The notes under the pieces are model-generated. The model saw nothing but the letters and a program-made list of their open reading frames with translations, did not search any database and was not told the origin of the DNA. Position numbers and translations under genes: made by a program. Below are positions 63,721 through 64,000 of a DNA stretch of 64,000 nucleotides, piece after piece. The number at the start of each line of letters is the position of its first letter. The first letter of the stretch is position 1. The DNA comes from Rhizomys pruinosus (taxonomy: Eukaryota; Chordata; Mammalia; Rodentia; Spalacidae): positions 1,088,452-1,152,451 of the forward strand of contig VZQC01005922.1 in the NCBI GenBank assembly GCA_009823505.1, read 5' to 3'.

Positions 63721-64000
63721 TGTCTTTACGTGCTGCAATGAAAGGGAGTTTGAACTTGGGAACTGTTCCGCCTACATCCGAGGTTATGCCTACATTACAT
63801 GGGTTTTGAGGTGGAACTAGGAAAAGTCTAAGTTTCTGGGAAGTTTGCTGTTTAGTCAGTCATAAAGGCTCTTGTATCAACAGGGAAAAAGGCAAGGTTA
63901 AAACATAGGAATGATTTTGTAAATCTCAGTCACTTTCTCAATAGTAAGAAACTTAGCTAACTTACTTCTCTCGAGGGGTGAAAGAAGATTACATGTCATT

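Noticed and set aside
36830..64000. A neighbouring gene upstream of UGGT1 (for example SAP130 as in human or Neurl3 as in mouse)
   Set aside because: I searched by eye for splice-flanked coding segments and found none that I recognise. Any neighbour probably starts beyond the window; a missed small exon is possible.

Overview
The window is nuclear DNA from a muroid rodent. Evidence is the dense load of B2-type tRNA-derived SINEs, B1 (7SL-derived) SINEs, B4- and ID-like SINEs, a rodent L1, rodent LTR elements and long (CA)n, (GA)n and (TCAA)n tracts. I cannot name the species. The B1 family here ends in 'gggagaccctgtctcg', which from memory differs from the usual mouse and hamster forms, so a muroid lineage other than mouse or hamster is possible.

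One protein-coding gene is present: the 5' part of UGGT1 (UDP-glucose:glycoprotein glucosyltransferase 1, the ER folding sensor), on the minus strand. Eight coding exons were assembled by reading the minus strand and matching splice sites. From the 5' end they are 36524-36476, 32456-32321, 30216-30134, 28916-28786, 21053-20941, 18825-18651, 2198-2102 and 486-408. All junctions are GT-AG, all phases agree, and the exons join into 287 uninterrupted codons plus two bases: signal peptide, first thioredoxin-like region and beginning of what follows. The catalytic C-terminal part lies beyond the left edge. A CpG-rich, TATA-less promoter with ETS-, E2F- and Sp1-like sites lies at about 36400-36800.

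The most important observation is an apparent false tandem duplication. Bases 1594-8753 reappear at 8758-17696, joined at a single N (8757). The second copy differs from the first mainly by one-base insertions and deletions, as an uncorrected long read would. It contains a second UGGT1 exon 7 (9347-9252) with a frameshift and a damaged splice donor. The first copy instead lacks about 1.7 kb of L1 and B2 sequence and three units of a 41-bp minisatellite. The likely true locus is one copy that combines both.

Layout: 1-36524 UGGT1 exons and introns, with an L1 antisense to the gene at 7395-18475 (split by the artefact); 36525-36830 promoter; 36830-64000 probably intergenic upstream DNA with no gene that I recognise. 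The upstream part holds SINEs, a complete 1.9-kb ERVL-type LTR element (44702-46633), solo LTRs (41585-42086, 43029-43365, 47471-47803), a 42-bp minisatellite (39941-40096), a 29-bp perfect inverted repeat (43564-43677) and a diverged tandem array of about 330-bp units at the right end (about 62530-63720).

I found no RNA gene, CRISPR array or prokaryote-like system.
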